A stretch of DNA of 64,000 nt from Vitis vinifera (Eukaryota; Streptophyta; Magnoliopsida; Vitales; Vitaceae), in the NCBI RefSeq assembly GCF_030704535.1, contig NC_081820.1:26021001-26085000 (forward strand). The letters are read 5' to 3'. Position 1 is the first letter of the stretch, and every line of letters begins with the position of its first letter. Made by a program: the position numbers and the translations under genes. This document shows positions 25,400-37,716 of this stretch, piece by piece. Below the pieces are notes generated by a model that was given only the letters and a program-made list of their open reading frames with translations, had not been told where the DNA came from and did not search any database.

Positions 25400-25962
25400 G
25401 AAAAGTTATCGGTTCACGATTCATTGGTCGGACCGACGGTCGAACCGGTGACATTATAAATAATTAAATATATAATTTATAAATTATTAAAATTTAAAAT
25501 AATTATAAAAATAAAAATAATAATTTATATATTATTTAAAAATTAAAATTTTATTTGAAAATCAAAAAATTGGTTTCAAATTAGAAATAAATCAAATTAT
25601 AATAAAAAAACACATTAAATATAAAACATAAAAAATTTCACTTTCCAGTTACTGCCACTACTCGAAGTGGGGCTTACACAGGGGAAATTTACGGTGGGTT
25701 GGGAGAAGGGGAGGATGGGTGTTTTTTACAGTTGGGGGGGGAGGGGGGGGGGGGGGGGGGGGGGGGGGTTTTACATAGAGAGGGGTGGGCAAGGGGGCCT
25801 TACATAGGGGGTGGCAAGAAGAGGGAGATTTACAACTGCCGACCGTAGGGAGGAACTTCCAGCCAGTATTGCAGGGGAGAGCTGGTGTCACAGTCGAGGA
25901 GGCTCACAGTCAGTGTCGGGGCGTGGGGGGCGTGACGGTGGCTTCATATTGAAAGAGGGATG
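25400..25962. other. AT-rich then G-rich low-complexity stretch
   Basis: Contains GGTCGGACCGACGGTCGAACC near 25428, an AT-rich part, then G-rich sequence with a long G-run. The opposite strand gives a proline-run open frame caused by the G-run and not by a gene. Confidence 0.5.
25734..25768. repeat. poly(G) run
   Basis: About 34 G in 35 bases with a single A at 25742. Such a run is G-quadruplex-prone and its length is likely uncertain in sequencing. Confidence 0.9.
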
Positions 25963-27133
25963 TGATAAAACAAAGGTTATGAATAATTAAGGAAAATACC
26001 CAAAAAGGGGGAGGGGGGGGGGGGGGTGAAATGGGTTTTTCAAAATCTTTTTCCACACAATAATATATACACAAAATAAATAAAGGAAAGAGATAAAGTT
26101 AGAGAATTCAAATTCGGGTTTGTAGTGGTTCGGCACTTCCTTGCTTACGTCCACTCTCCTCAATCTCCTAACCGAGTGAGGGTTCCACTAACTTGAAGCT
26201 TCAATCAAGCTTTCAATCTTCTTACACTTGGATTCCAACTCCAATGGGCTCTTACACAATCTCTTCAAGATTTGAACCACTTGAAGGCTTTCACCTCAGT
26301 TTACACAAAGATGAAACTCTCAACCTAGCTTAAGGATGGCTCAAGTACAAGAGAAAGCTAGGATGATTTACAAGAGTGCACTAAGAAAGAAATGAGAGTT
26401 TTTTTTATCAAGAACAGGTAGGTAGGCTTTGAATGCAATTGTTCTCTTGGTCATAAATGAAGTAGAGCTTTCAATTTATAGGTTTCTAAGCTCGGGAGTC
26501 AAAAACAGCAAAAGGCAACCTCGTCCGGTCGAGCTAGGGGTCGACCGGTTCACTAGCCGTTGGAGCATTTAATGCATGACAGGTTACCGTTGCCTCAATC
26601 GGACCTCGACCGGTAAAGGAATCACCTCGACCGGGAAGAGAAGGCTACTGGGAGAGAGAGAAGGTTTTTAACCTTCCTCAACCGGTCCTTGACCGGACGA
26701 CCTCAGCCGGTCGACCGGTTGGCCTTAGTCTCAACTGGTTGAGCCTTTTTAGCCCCGAAAAACCTATTTTTTGATTCCTTTCTTTTCTAACACTTAGGCA
26801 AGGTCTTTAGGTGAGTTAATATGCCAATTTTGAATCAATTTGCCTAAGGTATATTTGATAAAACTCGGGTTTTAAAGAAAATCAAGTTTTAAAGAATAAA
26901 CCGAGTTTTCTAAGATGCATGAAAAGGTATGAACATCCTAAGTGCACTCATGCTATCATCTTACATTCATTTCCTATGATCTCAAGTCTTCCAAGCATCT
27001 CGATCTTGTATCCATTTGGTCATTTGATGAATTTTTGAGTTTATACCTGAGATTCTTGAACATTAAACCAATTAGTTACTTAACCATGGTTTGTTATCAT
27101 CAAAACCCGATTAGGAGAACCCTTGGGCTAACA
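25963..27133 (-). repeat. 3' LTR of the Sirevirus-type element
   Basis: Runs from TGTTAGCCCAAGGG (minus strand, at 27133) to TTTTATCA (at 25963), TG...CA on the coding strand. A TATAAATTG on the minus strand near 26480 is the likely promoter TATA. It matches 33676-34527 and 58437-59657. It contains an array of ACCGGT/GTCGACCGG words near 26520-26750. Confidence 0.9.
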
Positions 27134-27148
27134 ATCTCCCCTTTTTTT
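27134..27148 (-). other. polypurine tract
   Basis: Minus strand AAAAAAAGGGGAGAT directly abuts the 3' LTR start, the expected plus-strand priming site. Confidence 0.8.
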
Positions 27149-27421
27149 ATGATGACAAACCTTGGTTATCTAGGAGAGAAAGAAATCTCCCCCTCAAACC
27201 AATCATGGATCAATCAAATGATAAGCAATGTAAAACACGAAGAATCACTAGATAAAAATATCATATCATATATATATGGAAATCTCACATGTACAATAAG
27301 ATAGATATGACAATGATAACAATGACATGCATGAGAGACTCCTAGATCCTAGATCCTATAAATATCTCCCCCTTTGGCAACATAAAAAAGAAACGAAGGA
27401 GGATCCCAAACAAACTCAAGG

Positions 27422-28821
27422 CTAAGGAGGTGGTGGTGGAAACACAGAACGGAGGTAAGCCATCATCTCCTCGTGCTGACTCTCCTGGCGGCTCTCAAGA
27501 CGCTCAATCCTTTGTACGAGATGCTCAAACTGAGAGGTGAAGCCGACCTGATACTGATCAAGATGCTCCTCTATAGAGTAGAAGCGGGAGTCATGGACTA
27601 AGGCAAACTCCTCCATACGAGTCCCAAGAGAGCTGATCTGCACAGAGAGATCCATCCAAGGCGCATGATCGGGAACATGAGGTGCCTGAGATGGTAGCTC
27701 GGTGAATGATGGCTGAGATGAAGGGCCTGCTGTGAAGGACGACTCAATCATCATAGGCTCGGAGAAGGTAGCCTCAACATGAATGCCCTCTGACCGATGT
27801 GGAGGTGGAATGTCAATCTCGGGCCCTCTCTGCTCAAAGTCCCTCTGAGGGTCCAACCCATCCTCCATCTCTTTGATCTCGACCTCCTCTTCTACTCCGG
27901 GGTGTATCTGATCATGTCCCCGGGCCTGTCGCTCAGCTTTTCTAACCTAGGAGCCATCGGGTGCCTTCTCGAACTTCATGCGTCCTAGAGACTGCTCATC
28001 ATACGTGTCATAGGTGGTGGGGGCCTCAAAATCTGTCTCTCTACTCAAGTCAACCCCGACATCCTTGAAAGCACGGGTAAGGAAGCGGTCGTAGGGGAGT
28101 ACACATGTCGAGCTCTCAACACAGGAGATCATGTGCATCATCATAAGGTAGCCAACATTAATCCGTCTCCCGGTGAGGATAGAGTCAACAATGAAAGCCT
28201 CGAGGTAGGAGACCTCGTCTCGATGTCCTCCACGTGGCAAGAGAATCGAACAAATCATATGGTGAAGGACTCGGCTAGTCACTATCAAGTTGTGAGCCAA
28301 TGGTTTGCCCATCCCCTGAAGATCAGCAAGTCTGCACAACCTCTGAACAGCCTCCCTAGGCTCAAATCCCAGCATAGTGGGCCACGCCTTGGCCTCATAA
28401 ACACGGAGTCCAACCGAGGGGATGTCGAGAATGCAGCAGATGCTCTCGGGACTCAAACGGATCTCAATACCTCTCATAGTGGATATTACGGGTCCTCCAA
28501 GCCCGTAGGTCGCCCAAGAATAAAAAGCCCGCACCAGTGTCGGGAAGACCAGCTCAGAGATCGTCACTATGGGCAGCCATCCCATCCGTCCGAACAACCC
28601 CTCAAAGCCAAAGTGCTGAAGTTGGGAGAAATTGACACTTCTCCCTATGACGACTTCCTCTGAGCAAATTTTTGCTTGTAGCGCTGATAGTCCTCATTCG
28701 AACTGAAGAGTGCGGTGTCGTACCTCGCCTTTCGGCGAGCCTCAGTCTGCTCGAGTTGAGATGGCTCAACAAGGCGCTTGACCTGAGCCCTAGAAGTACC
28801 CGTCTCCTTTCGAGGAGCCAT
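27422..28821 (-). pseudogene. env-like third ORF of the Sirevirus-type element, broken
   Basis: Opens MAPRKETGTSRAQ at 28821 and continues with a charged stretch. It shifts frame near 28650 and then reads a long domain of the 'putative plant transposon protein' type (FGRMGWLPIV, then LLPRGGHRDEVSYLEAF). It is interrupted by a TAG at 27949-27947, then ends with a region likely to form a coiled coil and a proline tail at 27422. Such ORFs lie downstream of pol in Sireviruses and are called envelope-like. Their real role is unknown and no fusion peptide is evident. Family assignment rests on memory of similar grapevine proteins. Confidence 0.7.
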
Positions 28822-29427
28822 CCAAAATCCCAAAAAAAAAATGGAGATAAGCTCGGAGAACTGAAGCAAGCAAGCAAAGAGAGAAGACCAACCCGAATAA
28901 GCCCTAGGCGCGCGGGAAAGGAACAAAACTAGAAGATGACGCGCAATCAGAAAGGAACCCGTCCAGATCCGAAGTCCAAATCCGTCCAGAGATGAAACCC
29001 TAGCCTCAAAATCGTGTAAAAAAATCACTCCAAAGCCTGAAATCAGTCCAAGGAATAGCCTAAACTGGTCTCTGAAGGCGGAAAGATGAAGAGTCTTCAA
29101 GGAACGGTGGAGAACAGTGGAAGAAACTGACGCACGAGGGCCTTTTAAATTCCCAGTCCCGACGAACCGGTCGACCGGTCGACCGCCTGGTCAATGGCAT
29201 GGTCAACGGTCAAATTTTCCAATTTTTCTTGCATTTTCTTGTCTTGTGATCCTCCCCCTGCCCTTTTCAGTTGAAATCCCCAATTTTTGATGTCCAATGC
29301 CACGGGAATTTTGATTTTTGGTCAAAAATTGACCTATTTCCTAAGGAATTGCTATATGATGCGTATGAGATGAAATTTATGCAATCATAATGCATTTCCA
29401 ACAAGAATTCATTATACAAACATCAGA
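28822..29427. other. non-coding spacer between pol and the env-like ORF
   Basis: Part of the element. It contains CCGGTCGACCGGTCGACC near 29168, the same word group as the LTR array. No separate gene. Confidence 0.5.
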
Positions 29428-32400
29428 TCAAAGAGAAATAACCCCTAGTTGTCTTCTAATATCGGAAAATTGTTCTTCACTTAGAGGTTTTGTAAAAATA
29501 TCGGCAAGTTGATCTTTTGTGCTTACAAATTCAAGTGTAATGTCACCCTTTTGTGCATGATTTCTAAGAAAATGATGTCTGATTTCTATATGCTTGGTCC
29601 TAGAGTGTTGCACGGGATTTTTCGAAATATTTATGGCACTAGTGTTATCACATTTGATAGGAACATGCTCAAAAGACAAGTTAAAATCACTAAATGTTTG
29701 TTCATCCAAAGGATTTGTGCACAACACAAACCGGCTGCTATGTATTCGGCTTCCGCCGTTGACAAAGCTACCGAATTTTGCTTTTTACTATGCTATGAGA
29801 CAAGTGAGTGTCCTAGGAAATGACAAGTGTCACTAGTGCTCTTTCTTTCAACTCTACAACCGACAAAATCGGCATCCGAGAAACCAATCAATTCAAAGTT
29901 ATCACCCTTAGGATACCACAAACCAATATTCATTGCCCCTTTCAAATATCTAAGAATTCTTTTAACGACACTTAAGTGAGATTTTTTAGGACAAGATTGA
30001 AATCTAGCACACAAGCATACACTATACATGATATCGGGTCTACTAGCGGTCAAATAAAGCAAGGATCCTATCATACCTCTATACATAGTTGAGTCAATAG
30101 ATTTACCTTTTTCATCCATGTCAAGCTTGATGGATGAGCTCATTGGAGTTTTCATCACCTTGGCTTCTTCCATGTTCAACCTCTTGAGAAGATCCTTTAT
30201 ATACTTTGCTTGATTGATGAAGGTTCCTTACTTTAGTTGCTTGATTTGAAGTCCAAGGAAGAAATTGAGTTCTCCCATCATGCTCATTTCAAACTCACTA
30301 TGCATACACTTAGAGAAATCTTCACAAAGAGAGTCATTAGTAGCTCCAAAAATAATATCATCAACATATATTTGAACTAGGAGTATATCCTTTTCTTTGG
30401 TTTTTATGAAAAAAGTTGTGACAAATTTTCCCATTTTAAAACCCTTTTTCAAAAGAAATTTACTTAGTCTTTCATACCAAGCTCTAGGTGCTTGTTTCAA
30501 ACCATAAAGTGCCTTTTTAAGTTTAAAAACATGGTTTGGAAAGTTAAAGCTTTGAAAACCAGGTGGTTGTTCAATATATACTTCCTCATTTATGAAGCCA
30601 TTTAGAAAAGCACTTTTCACATCCATTTGATATAGAATAAAATCTTTGAAGCATGCAAAAGCAAGCAACATTCTAATTGCTTCCAACCTAGCTACGGGGG
30701 CAAAAGTCTCTTCATAGTCTATTTCTTCTTATTGATTATATCCTTGGGCTACCAATCCTGCTTTATTTCTTACTATGATGCCATCTTCATCCATTTTGTT
30801 TCTAAAGACCCATTTGGTTCCAATAACACTTTGATTTGAAGGTCTTGGTACTAGTTCCCATACTTCACTTCTTTCAAATTGATTTAATTTTTCTTGCATA
30901 GCAATCATCCAATTTTCATCAACTATAGCATCTTTTATGTTTTTAGGTTCAATTTGAGAGATGAATGCAAGATTATTACAAATATTTCGAAGGGATGATC
31001 TAGTTATTACCCCACTTGATGGATTACCAATGATTTGATCTTGTGGATGGTTGATAACAAACTTCCAATCTTTTGGAAGGTCTTGGCTTGATTCACCTTG
31101 CACTTGTTGAGGAGGAGGTAGTGCCAAAGGTGATTCTTCTTTCTTGGGATCCTTTCCACTTTCTTCTTGTTGTCTTTTGTCTTCAATTTGCAATTTTCCC
31201 ATAGAGGTCTCCAATCCTAAATCATCATCAAAACTTTCTCTTTCTTGAAGATAATTGTTAGATTCATAAAAAATGACATGGATGGAGTATTCTACAACCA
31301 TGGTTCTTTTGTTGAAAACTCTAAAAGCTTTACTTGAAGTTGAGTAGCCAAGAAAAATTCCAACATCGGATTTTGCATCAAATTTTCCAAGATTATCTTT
31401 GGTGTTTAATATAAAACATTTGCACCCAAAGACTTTGAAATAGCTAATGTTGGGTTTCTTGTTTTTCCAAAGCTCATAGGGAGTTTTCTTAAGAATGGAC
31501 CTCAACAATATTCTATTTAAAACATAGCAAGAAGTGTTTACCGCTTCGGCCCAAAAATACTTTGGCAAATTGTTTTCATTTAGCATGGTTCTAGCCATTT
31601 CTTGAAGAGTTCTATTTTTCCTTTCAACTACCCCATTTTGTTGAGGAGTTCTAGGAGCCGAAAAATTGTGATTGATACCATGCTTATTGCAATATTCCTC
31701 AAAGTCAAAATTCTCAAATTCTCTCCCATGATCACTTCTAATGCAAGTGATTGTAAAGCCTTTTTCATTTTGAACCTTGTTACAAAATTTTGAAAACTCA
31801 TAAAAAGCTTCACTCTTTTGACTTAAAAATAAAACCCATGTGTATCTAGAGAAATCATCCACAATGACATAAGCATAAGATTTTCTTCCTAGACTAGGTG
31901 TCCTAGAAGGACCAAATAAATCCATGTGTAGCAATTCAAGAGGTCTAGATGTTGAAATGAAATTTTTGTTTTTAAAAGAGTTTTTTATTTGCTTTCCCAT
32001 TTGACAAGCTTCACAAACTTTGTCTTTTTGAAAATTAATTTTGGGAAGGCCTCTAACGAGTTCATCTTTGTTGAGTTGGGAAATGAGGTCCATGTTAGCA
32101 TGTCCCAACCTCCTATGCCACAACCAACTTTGATCATGCATGCTTGAAAAACATCTATCATGGCCATCATATTTTGAAATATTTATAGCATATACATTTT
32201 CACATCTATGGCCCATGAAGATGGTTTTGTCATTTTGAATATCCTTGATGATACAATGAGATGCTTCAAAAATTACTTTAAAACCTTTGTCACAAAGTTG
32301 ACTAATGCTCAAAAGATTGTATTTTAAACCATCTACTAATAAAACACTTTCAATAAGGGAGGATGTACCATTACCTATGTTACCATGACCAATGATTCTT

Positions 32401-33623
32401 CCTTTTGCATTGTCTCCAAAGGTGACATATCCTCCTTTTCTTTTTGTAAGGAAGGCAAACTTGGATTCATCCCCGGTCATGTGTCTTGAGCACCCACTAT
32501 CCAAGAACCACTTATCCTCCTTTAAGCCCTCATCAAGATCATTTATTGCCATGAAGCACATGTTTGCCACTTCTTTATCCTTTTCTTCCTCGGAAGATTC
32601 TTCACTCTCACTCCAAGTGGCCATCATTGCCTTCTTCATTCTTCTCTTGACTTCAATTTTGTAGAGAGGACAATCATATTTAATGTGTCCCGACTTTTTG
32701 CATTTGAAGCATATCAAATCTCCTTTCTCTTCCCATTTTTCCTTGTCACCATGTGATAAGGATTCCCTTCTTGAGGGATTTCTTCTAGAAGTAAACTTTT
32801 TCCCTCTAAACCTTTCACCTCTCATGTACTTGTTGAGCTTTCTTGTGATGAGAGCTAAATCATCATCTTCTTCACTTGGTTTTTCTTCTTCAACATCTTC
32901 TTCATCCTTGGTTGTGCCTTTGAGAGCTATGCTTTTCTTCTTTTTGTCTTCACTCTCTTGTAGTTGCTTTGTCAAACTGATTTCATAAGTCATTAATGAC
33001 CCTAAGAGTTCTTCCATAGGTAGCTTGGTCAAATCTTTAGCTTCTTGAATAGCGGTGACCTTTGTATGCCACTTTGAGGGGAGAGACCTCAATATCTTCA
33101 TCACCTTTTCGGATTCATTTATGACCCTTCCCAATGCTTCAAGGCCATTGACAATTTCAATGAACCTAGTGATCATCTCAACAATAGATTCAGTTTCTTT
33201 CATTGAAAACAATTCATAGTTGTGAACAAGTATATTAATTTTTGACTCTTTCACTTGATTAGTTCCTTCATGAGTTATTGCAAGTAATCTCCAAATTTCC
33301 TTAGCGGATTTACATTGACATATTCTATTATATTCATTCCTATCCATAGCACATTGCAAAGTAAAAACGACTTTAGCATTTAATTGAAAATTTCTTCTAT
33401 CAAGCTCATTCCATTCTTGCTTGGGTTTTGGAACCAAAATTCCATCAACTAATTTAGTGGGTAAAGTTGGGCCATCTTCAATGGCATCCCATACATCTAA
33501 ATCAGTTGATTGTAAGTACCAAGTCATTCTAGCTTTCCAATAGGGATAGTCGGTTCCCGTAAAGAATGGAGCTCTATGTTTTGAACAATTTTCAGTTTGA
33601 GATGAGCTTGATGGAATAGCCAT
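29428..33623 (-). pseudogene. gag-pol polyprotein gene of the Sirevirus-type element, broken
   Basis: From ATG 33623 a 964-codon open stretch encodes Gag (UBN2-type), a zinc knuckle CFKCKKSGHIKYDC, aspartic protease (WFLDSGCSRHMTG), the integrase zinc region (HRRLGH...CEACQ) and DDE core (MDLFGP, RSDHGREFEN, NGVVERKNRT), and the start of reverse transcriptase. A TAA at 30731-30729 interrupts. The same frame resumes with the RT palm (YVDDIIFGAT), a second TAA at 30230-30228, then RNase H, a TAG at 29795-29793, and a one-base frameshift near 29700-29715 before the last RNase H part ends at 29428. Three stops and one shift in about 4.2 kb indicate a fairly young but inactive copy. The polyprotein would normally be processed in virus-like particles. 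Confidence 0.9.
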
Positions 33624-33660
33624 TTTCCTCTTAGATGATTAAGTCTTAAGCAAGAGGTCT

Positions 33661-33673
33661 AGCTCTGATACCA
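33661..33673 (-). other. primer-binding site for initiator Met-tRNA
   Basis: Minus strand TGGTATCAGAGCT, two bases inside the 5' LTR, is the standard copia site complementary to the 3' end of tRNA-iMet. Confidence 0.88.
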
Positions 33674-33675
33674 AT

Positions 33676-34527
33676 TGATAAAACAAAGGCTATGAATAAT
33701 TAAGGAAAATACCCAAAAGGGGGGGTGAATTGGGTTTTTCAAAATCTTTTTCCACACAATAATATATACACAAAATAAATAAAGGAAAGAGATAAAGTTA
33801 GAGAATTCAAACTCAGGTTTATAGTGGTTCGGCACTTCCTTGCCTATGTCCACTCTCCTCAATCTCCTAACCGAGTGAGAGTTCCACTAACTTGAAGCTT
33901 CAATCAAGCTTTCAATCTTCTTACACTTGGATTCCGGCTCCAATGGGCTCTTACACAATCTCTTCAAGATTTGAACCACTTGAAGGCTTTCACCTCAGTT
34001 TACACAAAGATGAAACTCTCAACCTAGCTTAAGGATGGCTCAAGTACAAGAGAAAGCTAGGATGATTTATAAGAGTGCACTAAGAATATGCAAGTGATGG
34101 TTTAATGCACTAAGAAAGAAATGAGAGTTTTTTTTATCAAGAACAGGTAGGTAGGCTTTGAATGCAATTGTTCTCTTGGTCATAAATGAAGTGCAGCTCT
34201 CAATTTATAGGTTTCTAAGCTCGGGAGTCAAAAACAGCAAAAGGCAACCTCGTCCGGTCGAGCTAGTGGTCGACCGGTTCACTAGCCATTGGAGCATTTA
34301 ATGATGACAGGTTACCGTTGCCTCAACTGGACCTCGACTGGACCTCGACCGGTAAAGGAATCACCTCGACTGGGAAGAGAAGGCTACTGGGAGAGAGAAA
34401 AGGTTTTTAACCTTCCTCGATCGGTTCTCGACCAGACGACCTCAGCCGGTCGACCAGTTCCTCAACCGGTTGACCGGTTGGCCTTAGCCTCGACCGGTTG
34501 AGCCTTTTTGGCCCCGAAAAACTTAGA
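33676..34527 (-). repeat. 5' LTR of the Sirevirus-type element, truncated
   Basis: Matches the 3' LTR from its inner end (TTTTATCA) outwards until about 34522, where similarity stops after CCCCGAAAAAC. Roughly the outer 370 bp (start of U3) is missing. A short CTTAG shared with the intact LTR at the junction suggests deletion through microhomology. Flanking DNA is unrelated. Confidence 0.85.
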
Positions 34528-36590
34528 CACTCATAGTTCCACTCTCCTTACAGTATAAGATTCTAAACTTTAGGAATTTTAATTTCTTGTTCATTCTTGT
34601 TGTCTACGTTGCATGTTATTGGTAAGATAATGGTAGCTCCACACAAGAGGAATGACATGAGTAAGGTACATGTTGCTACAAGGATGAGATGGAGACCAAA
34701 AAATTTTGTCATGATTTGAATTGTTGCCCAAAACAGGTTCTCTCATTGCCAGGGTATAACTCTCAAATTAAGCTCATTTGTAATGTATGGGAAAATAATA
34801 TGCTAATAATGTTCGAAAGCTGATGGCTAGTGTGGTTTGTGTATATATGAATGTGCTTTTGAGTTTTGAAGCTTAATTTACAATCTAGAGATTAAATATG
34901 GAATCTTGTGTTTTCTAAAAATGTTGGAGATGTTACAATACTAGAATTGTTGATTTTCTATGATGCCTTGATGTCTTTTGATAAACTTAGAATGAATTGT
35001 GGACTTGGGAAGGGAGGATTTCATCAATAAGCATGTAAGAAAACACCATTAACACATGTCAATATGAAAATGACTAAACTGGGGCATGAATACCAAAAAA
35101 TGTTAACCTTGTACCTATAGTAAAATAATGGAAGTTCAAACTCCGGAAATCATGTGTTTTTCCTTTTTAAACTGATCCATGCATGGAAACATGAAAAAGA
35201 TTGTTGAGGTTGTGGCCATTAACAATATATACCTAGAGGGATAAAGCAACATCATAAAGAGAAAATTTGGAAAAGGTACACCCTTGGGCTAACCTAGATC
35301 TACAAGCTAGGACAAGAATTGGTCATAGCCATGTACCTACAAAACCTACTTATAATTTCTAAGGAACTTCAGAGTGCATACACGTGTGTGTGTATACATG
35401 TTTGGATGTATATATATGTTTACAAGATAAAAACAGAACCTTGTACTAGATGTAGGCAAAGGTATTCACTAGATACAAAAATTTCCTTGTGTCACTTGTT
35501 GAGACCAGAGAAATACCTATTTGGATGTGGTGATTAGATTTCAACATAGCCTTCTTGATGGTTTGGTTCTTGAATTATGAGGCAGTGGTGTCTGTTGTAC
35601 CCTTAAATTTTACTCCGTATGAAGTAATTAATTTATGGAGGCAAAAATTCCTTGTATCATGAAAGGAATAGCAGTTTCTTGTTGATACTATTTTGTTTGG
35701 ATGTTGGGTTCCTATATTGTTCAAAATGTGATTTTGATTGCCTGATTGTTGCAACTCACATTTCATCCGTTGTTTGTATTTTGCTTGTCGGGTAATATGA
35801 TACTATCAGATATTGGAGTTGCTGAGAAGTGAATATATCATTCTACTCTCAATGGTAATTATAACCTGCCTAGTGTAACATAATTGATAATATCATGGCC
35901 TTGCCCCCTAGTCCCAGTTGGTTTCTTTAGTTTTTGTCCATGAATGACACTTTATTCAAATAAGCATTGGTGTGGTGTTACTCATGTAATCTTTTTTCTT
36001 ATTCATAGAAAAAATAACTATTTAAATATGTTGTTCTATGTCCTCATGGATCTCTGTTAACAAAACATCAAATCTCAAAGCTTTTTAGCCTTTCTTTTTT
36101 AGTTTCAAGTCATTTTCTCAATATGTTGATCTAAAAAATCTCTGTTGTGTTCCTACAGGTTTGTTTTGTAGATGCTAATTGGGATTCACCATCTGTATAT
36201 ATCCATTATATGATTCTATTATTTTTTTGCCGGAAAAAAGGTTTATAATAGATATCATGTTTAGGAGAAGGATTTTTGTTGACCTATGAGTTTTGTATTT
36301 CTCCAAATTTTGGAATATTACCGTGAAGCTTTTGTGTCAATCTTGAAGGGGTTAACCCTTTTTTTTCTGTTTACTCAATCTACACTTGCTATTGGTGTTG
36401 AAAGAGATCCAGAAAAAATTGTCATTCAGTTATGAGGTGGTTGGGATAAGGTCAAGCTACTATTGCAACATGAAATTGCATGTAATATCAAAAGAAAGAT
36501 TATGCTTACTCAAATTCTTAGAAGAAAAATGTTTCTGATCCACACCATTTTTATAGTGTTTTGAAGGATTTATTGGGGAGCCTCACAAAT
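34528..36590. other. non-coding stretch
   Basis: No gene recognised. Short TG/TA-rich simple sequence lies at about 35383-35420. Confidence 0.4.
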
Positions 36591-36594
36591 GAGC

Positions 36595-36905
36595 GTCACA
36601 AAAAATTAATAATGATAACTTATAGTCGTGGCCAACTCCAAAATGCAACTATATGCCATTTAGCGGGGGCTAAAAACAAGATGCAGTTGTAAGAACCATT
36701 TGCTGCACTTTACTATGGTTGCTACTATTAATTTAACTTGTGTTTACGGTCACTTTCACAACTGCAACTATAAGAAATTGTTGCACCACCTATGGCTACA
36801 CCATGTAGCGGTCAGCTTGGTGTGCAACCATAATTTTTAGGCACACCATTTCTGACCTCTAGTGAGGGTCACTAGCCGCTGCTATAAGGCATTATTCCTG
36901 TAGTG
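36595..36905 (-). mobile_element. terminus of a CACTA-type DNA transposon (relic)
   Basis: Read on the minus strand from 36905 the sequence opens CACTACAGGAATAATGCC, followed by subterminal words (AGCGGCTAGTGACC, GGTTGCACACC, AGTTGCAGTTG) with repeated GCAACT/GTTGCA, as in plant En/Spm elements. The partner end and transposase were not found. Confidence 0.5.
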
Positions 36906-37716
36906 CTCCCTCTTACTATTTGGGCTTGGTTAATATCATACTAGTTTGAAAATTTTGGGTATATGGTTTTTAAAGATGCATTTGAAGTTCATTTGTTAGA
37001 GAATATTTGAATTTTGGGAGTTGGTAGTGGAGTATTAATTTTCCAAGGTTGAGATTTGTTGGTTTTTGGTGTAATTAGTATTCGTTAGTTTAGGGATTCC
37101 TTGTCCCACATGGATTATGAATTGGTTTGGTCAATGCTTGGAGGCTTATATATAAGCTAGCTTAGTGGCTTTAGCCAATATTAGTATAAAGAAAGCTCTT
37201 TGCCAAGTAAGAGCCTCCTAGTTTGATATTCTTCCAAGTTTGTAATTTTCTAATTTAAAAGTTAATGAATTGATTGCTATTTCCCAAGGACATAGGTAAG
37301 ACACTCTTATGGTACATCATAAATATTATGTCCTTTCTTTTATCTTTATTAATCTTATTGCTTTTCTTTCTATTTAGAGTTAGTTTACTTTGTTTTCTAT
37401 TATATATATTTTGTGTTATTTAAGTCATGTGAGGCTATGCAATACAACAATAATCATTTGAGTACTATGGAACTAGGCCTTAAAACATTAATTGATATTC
37501 CTGTTTGGTGCTATTTGAATCATTTAGAACATAGGTAATAATTATTACATGTTTATATGCTTGTTGCTAGGGTACCTTGCTAGGGTACCATGTCAATGCC
37601 TCAAGACAATATTACATTATATGGACCTTGCAAGAGGAGTTATAACCCATACATCTAATCCAAATTACAAACATATGATATCATAGGAGATAGCATGCAA
37701 GTGGAAAAATGCTATG
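36906..37716. other. non-coding, 3' flank of pseudogene C
   Basis: Contains TTGTCCCACATGG near 37102, wording often seen in plant copia LTRs, and a small direct repeat of CTAGGGTACC at 37567-37588. No gene. Confidence 0.35.

Larger units (their letters stand above)
25963..34527 (-). mobile_element. Ty1/copia retrotransposon, Sirevirus lineage, truncated 5' LTR
   Basis: Order on the minus strand: 5' LTR (34527-33676, truncated), primer-binding site, gag-pol (33623-29428), env-like ORF (28821-27422), polypurine tract and 3' LTR (27133-25963). The order protease, integrase, reverse transcriptase is that of Ty1/copia. The extra ORF after pol, the initiator-Met primer site and LTRs of about 1.2 kb fit the Sirevirus (Maximus/SIRE1) group. 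The coding part has a handful of breaks, so this copy is probably not autonomous, although the LTRs remain very similar to each other. The outer part of the 5' LTR is missing, so no target duplication can be read. Confidence 0.9.

Noticed and set aside
25658..25891. Minus-strand open frame with a proline run
   Set aside because: It is the translation of the poly(G) run and has no recognisable domain.
28133..28663. 176-codon plus-strand open frame
   Set aside because: It is a shadow of the env-like ORF on the other strand, with no domain.
36906..37290. Possible small LTR or TRIM around TTGTCCCACATGG
   Set aside because: No second LTR, primer site or target duplication could be found.
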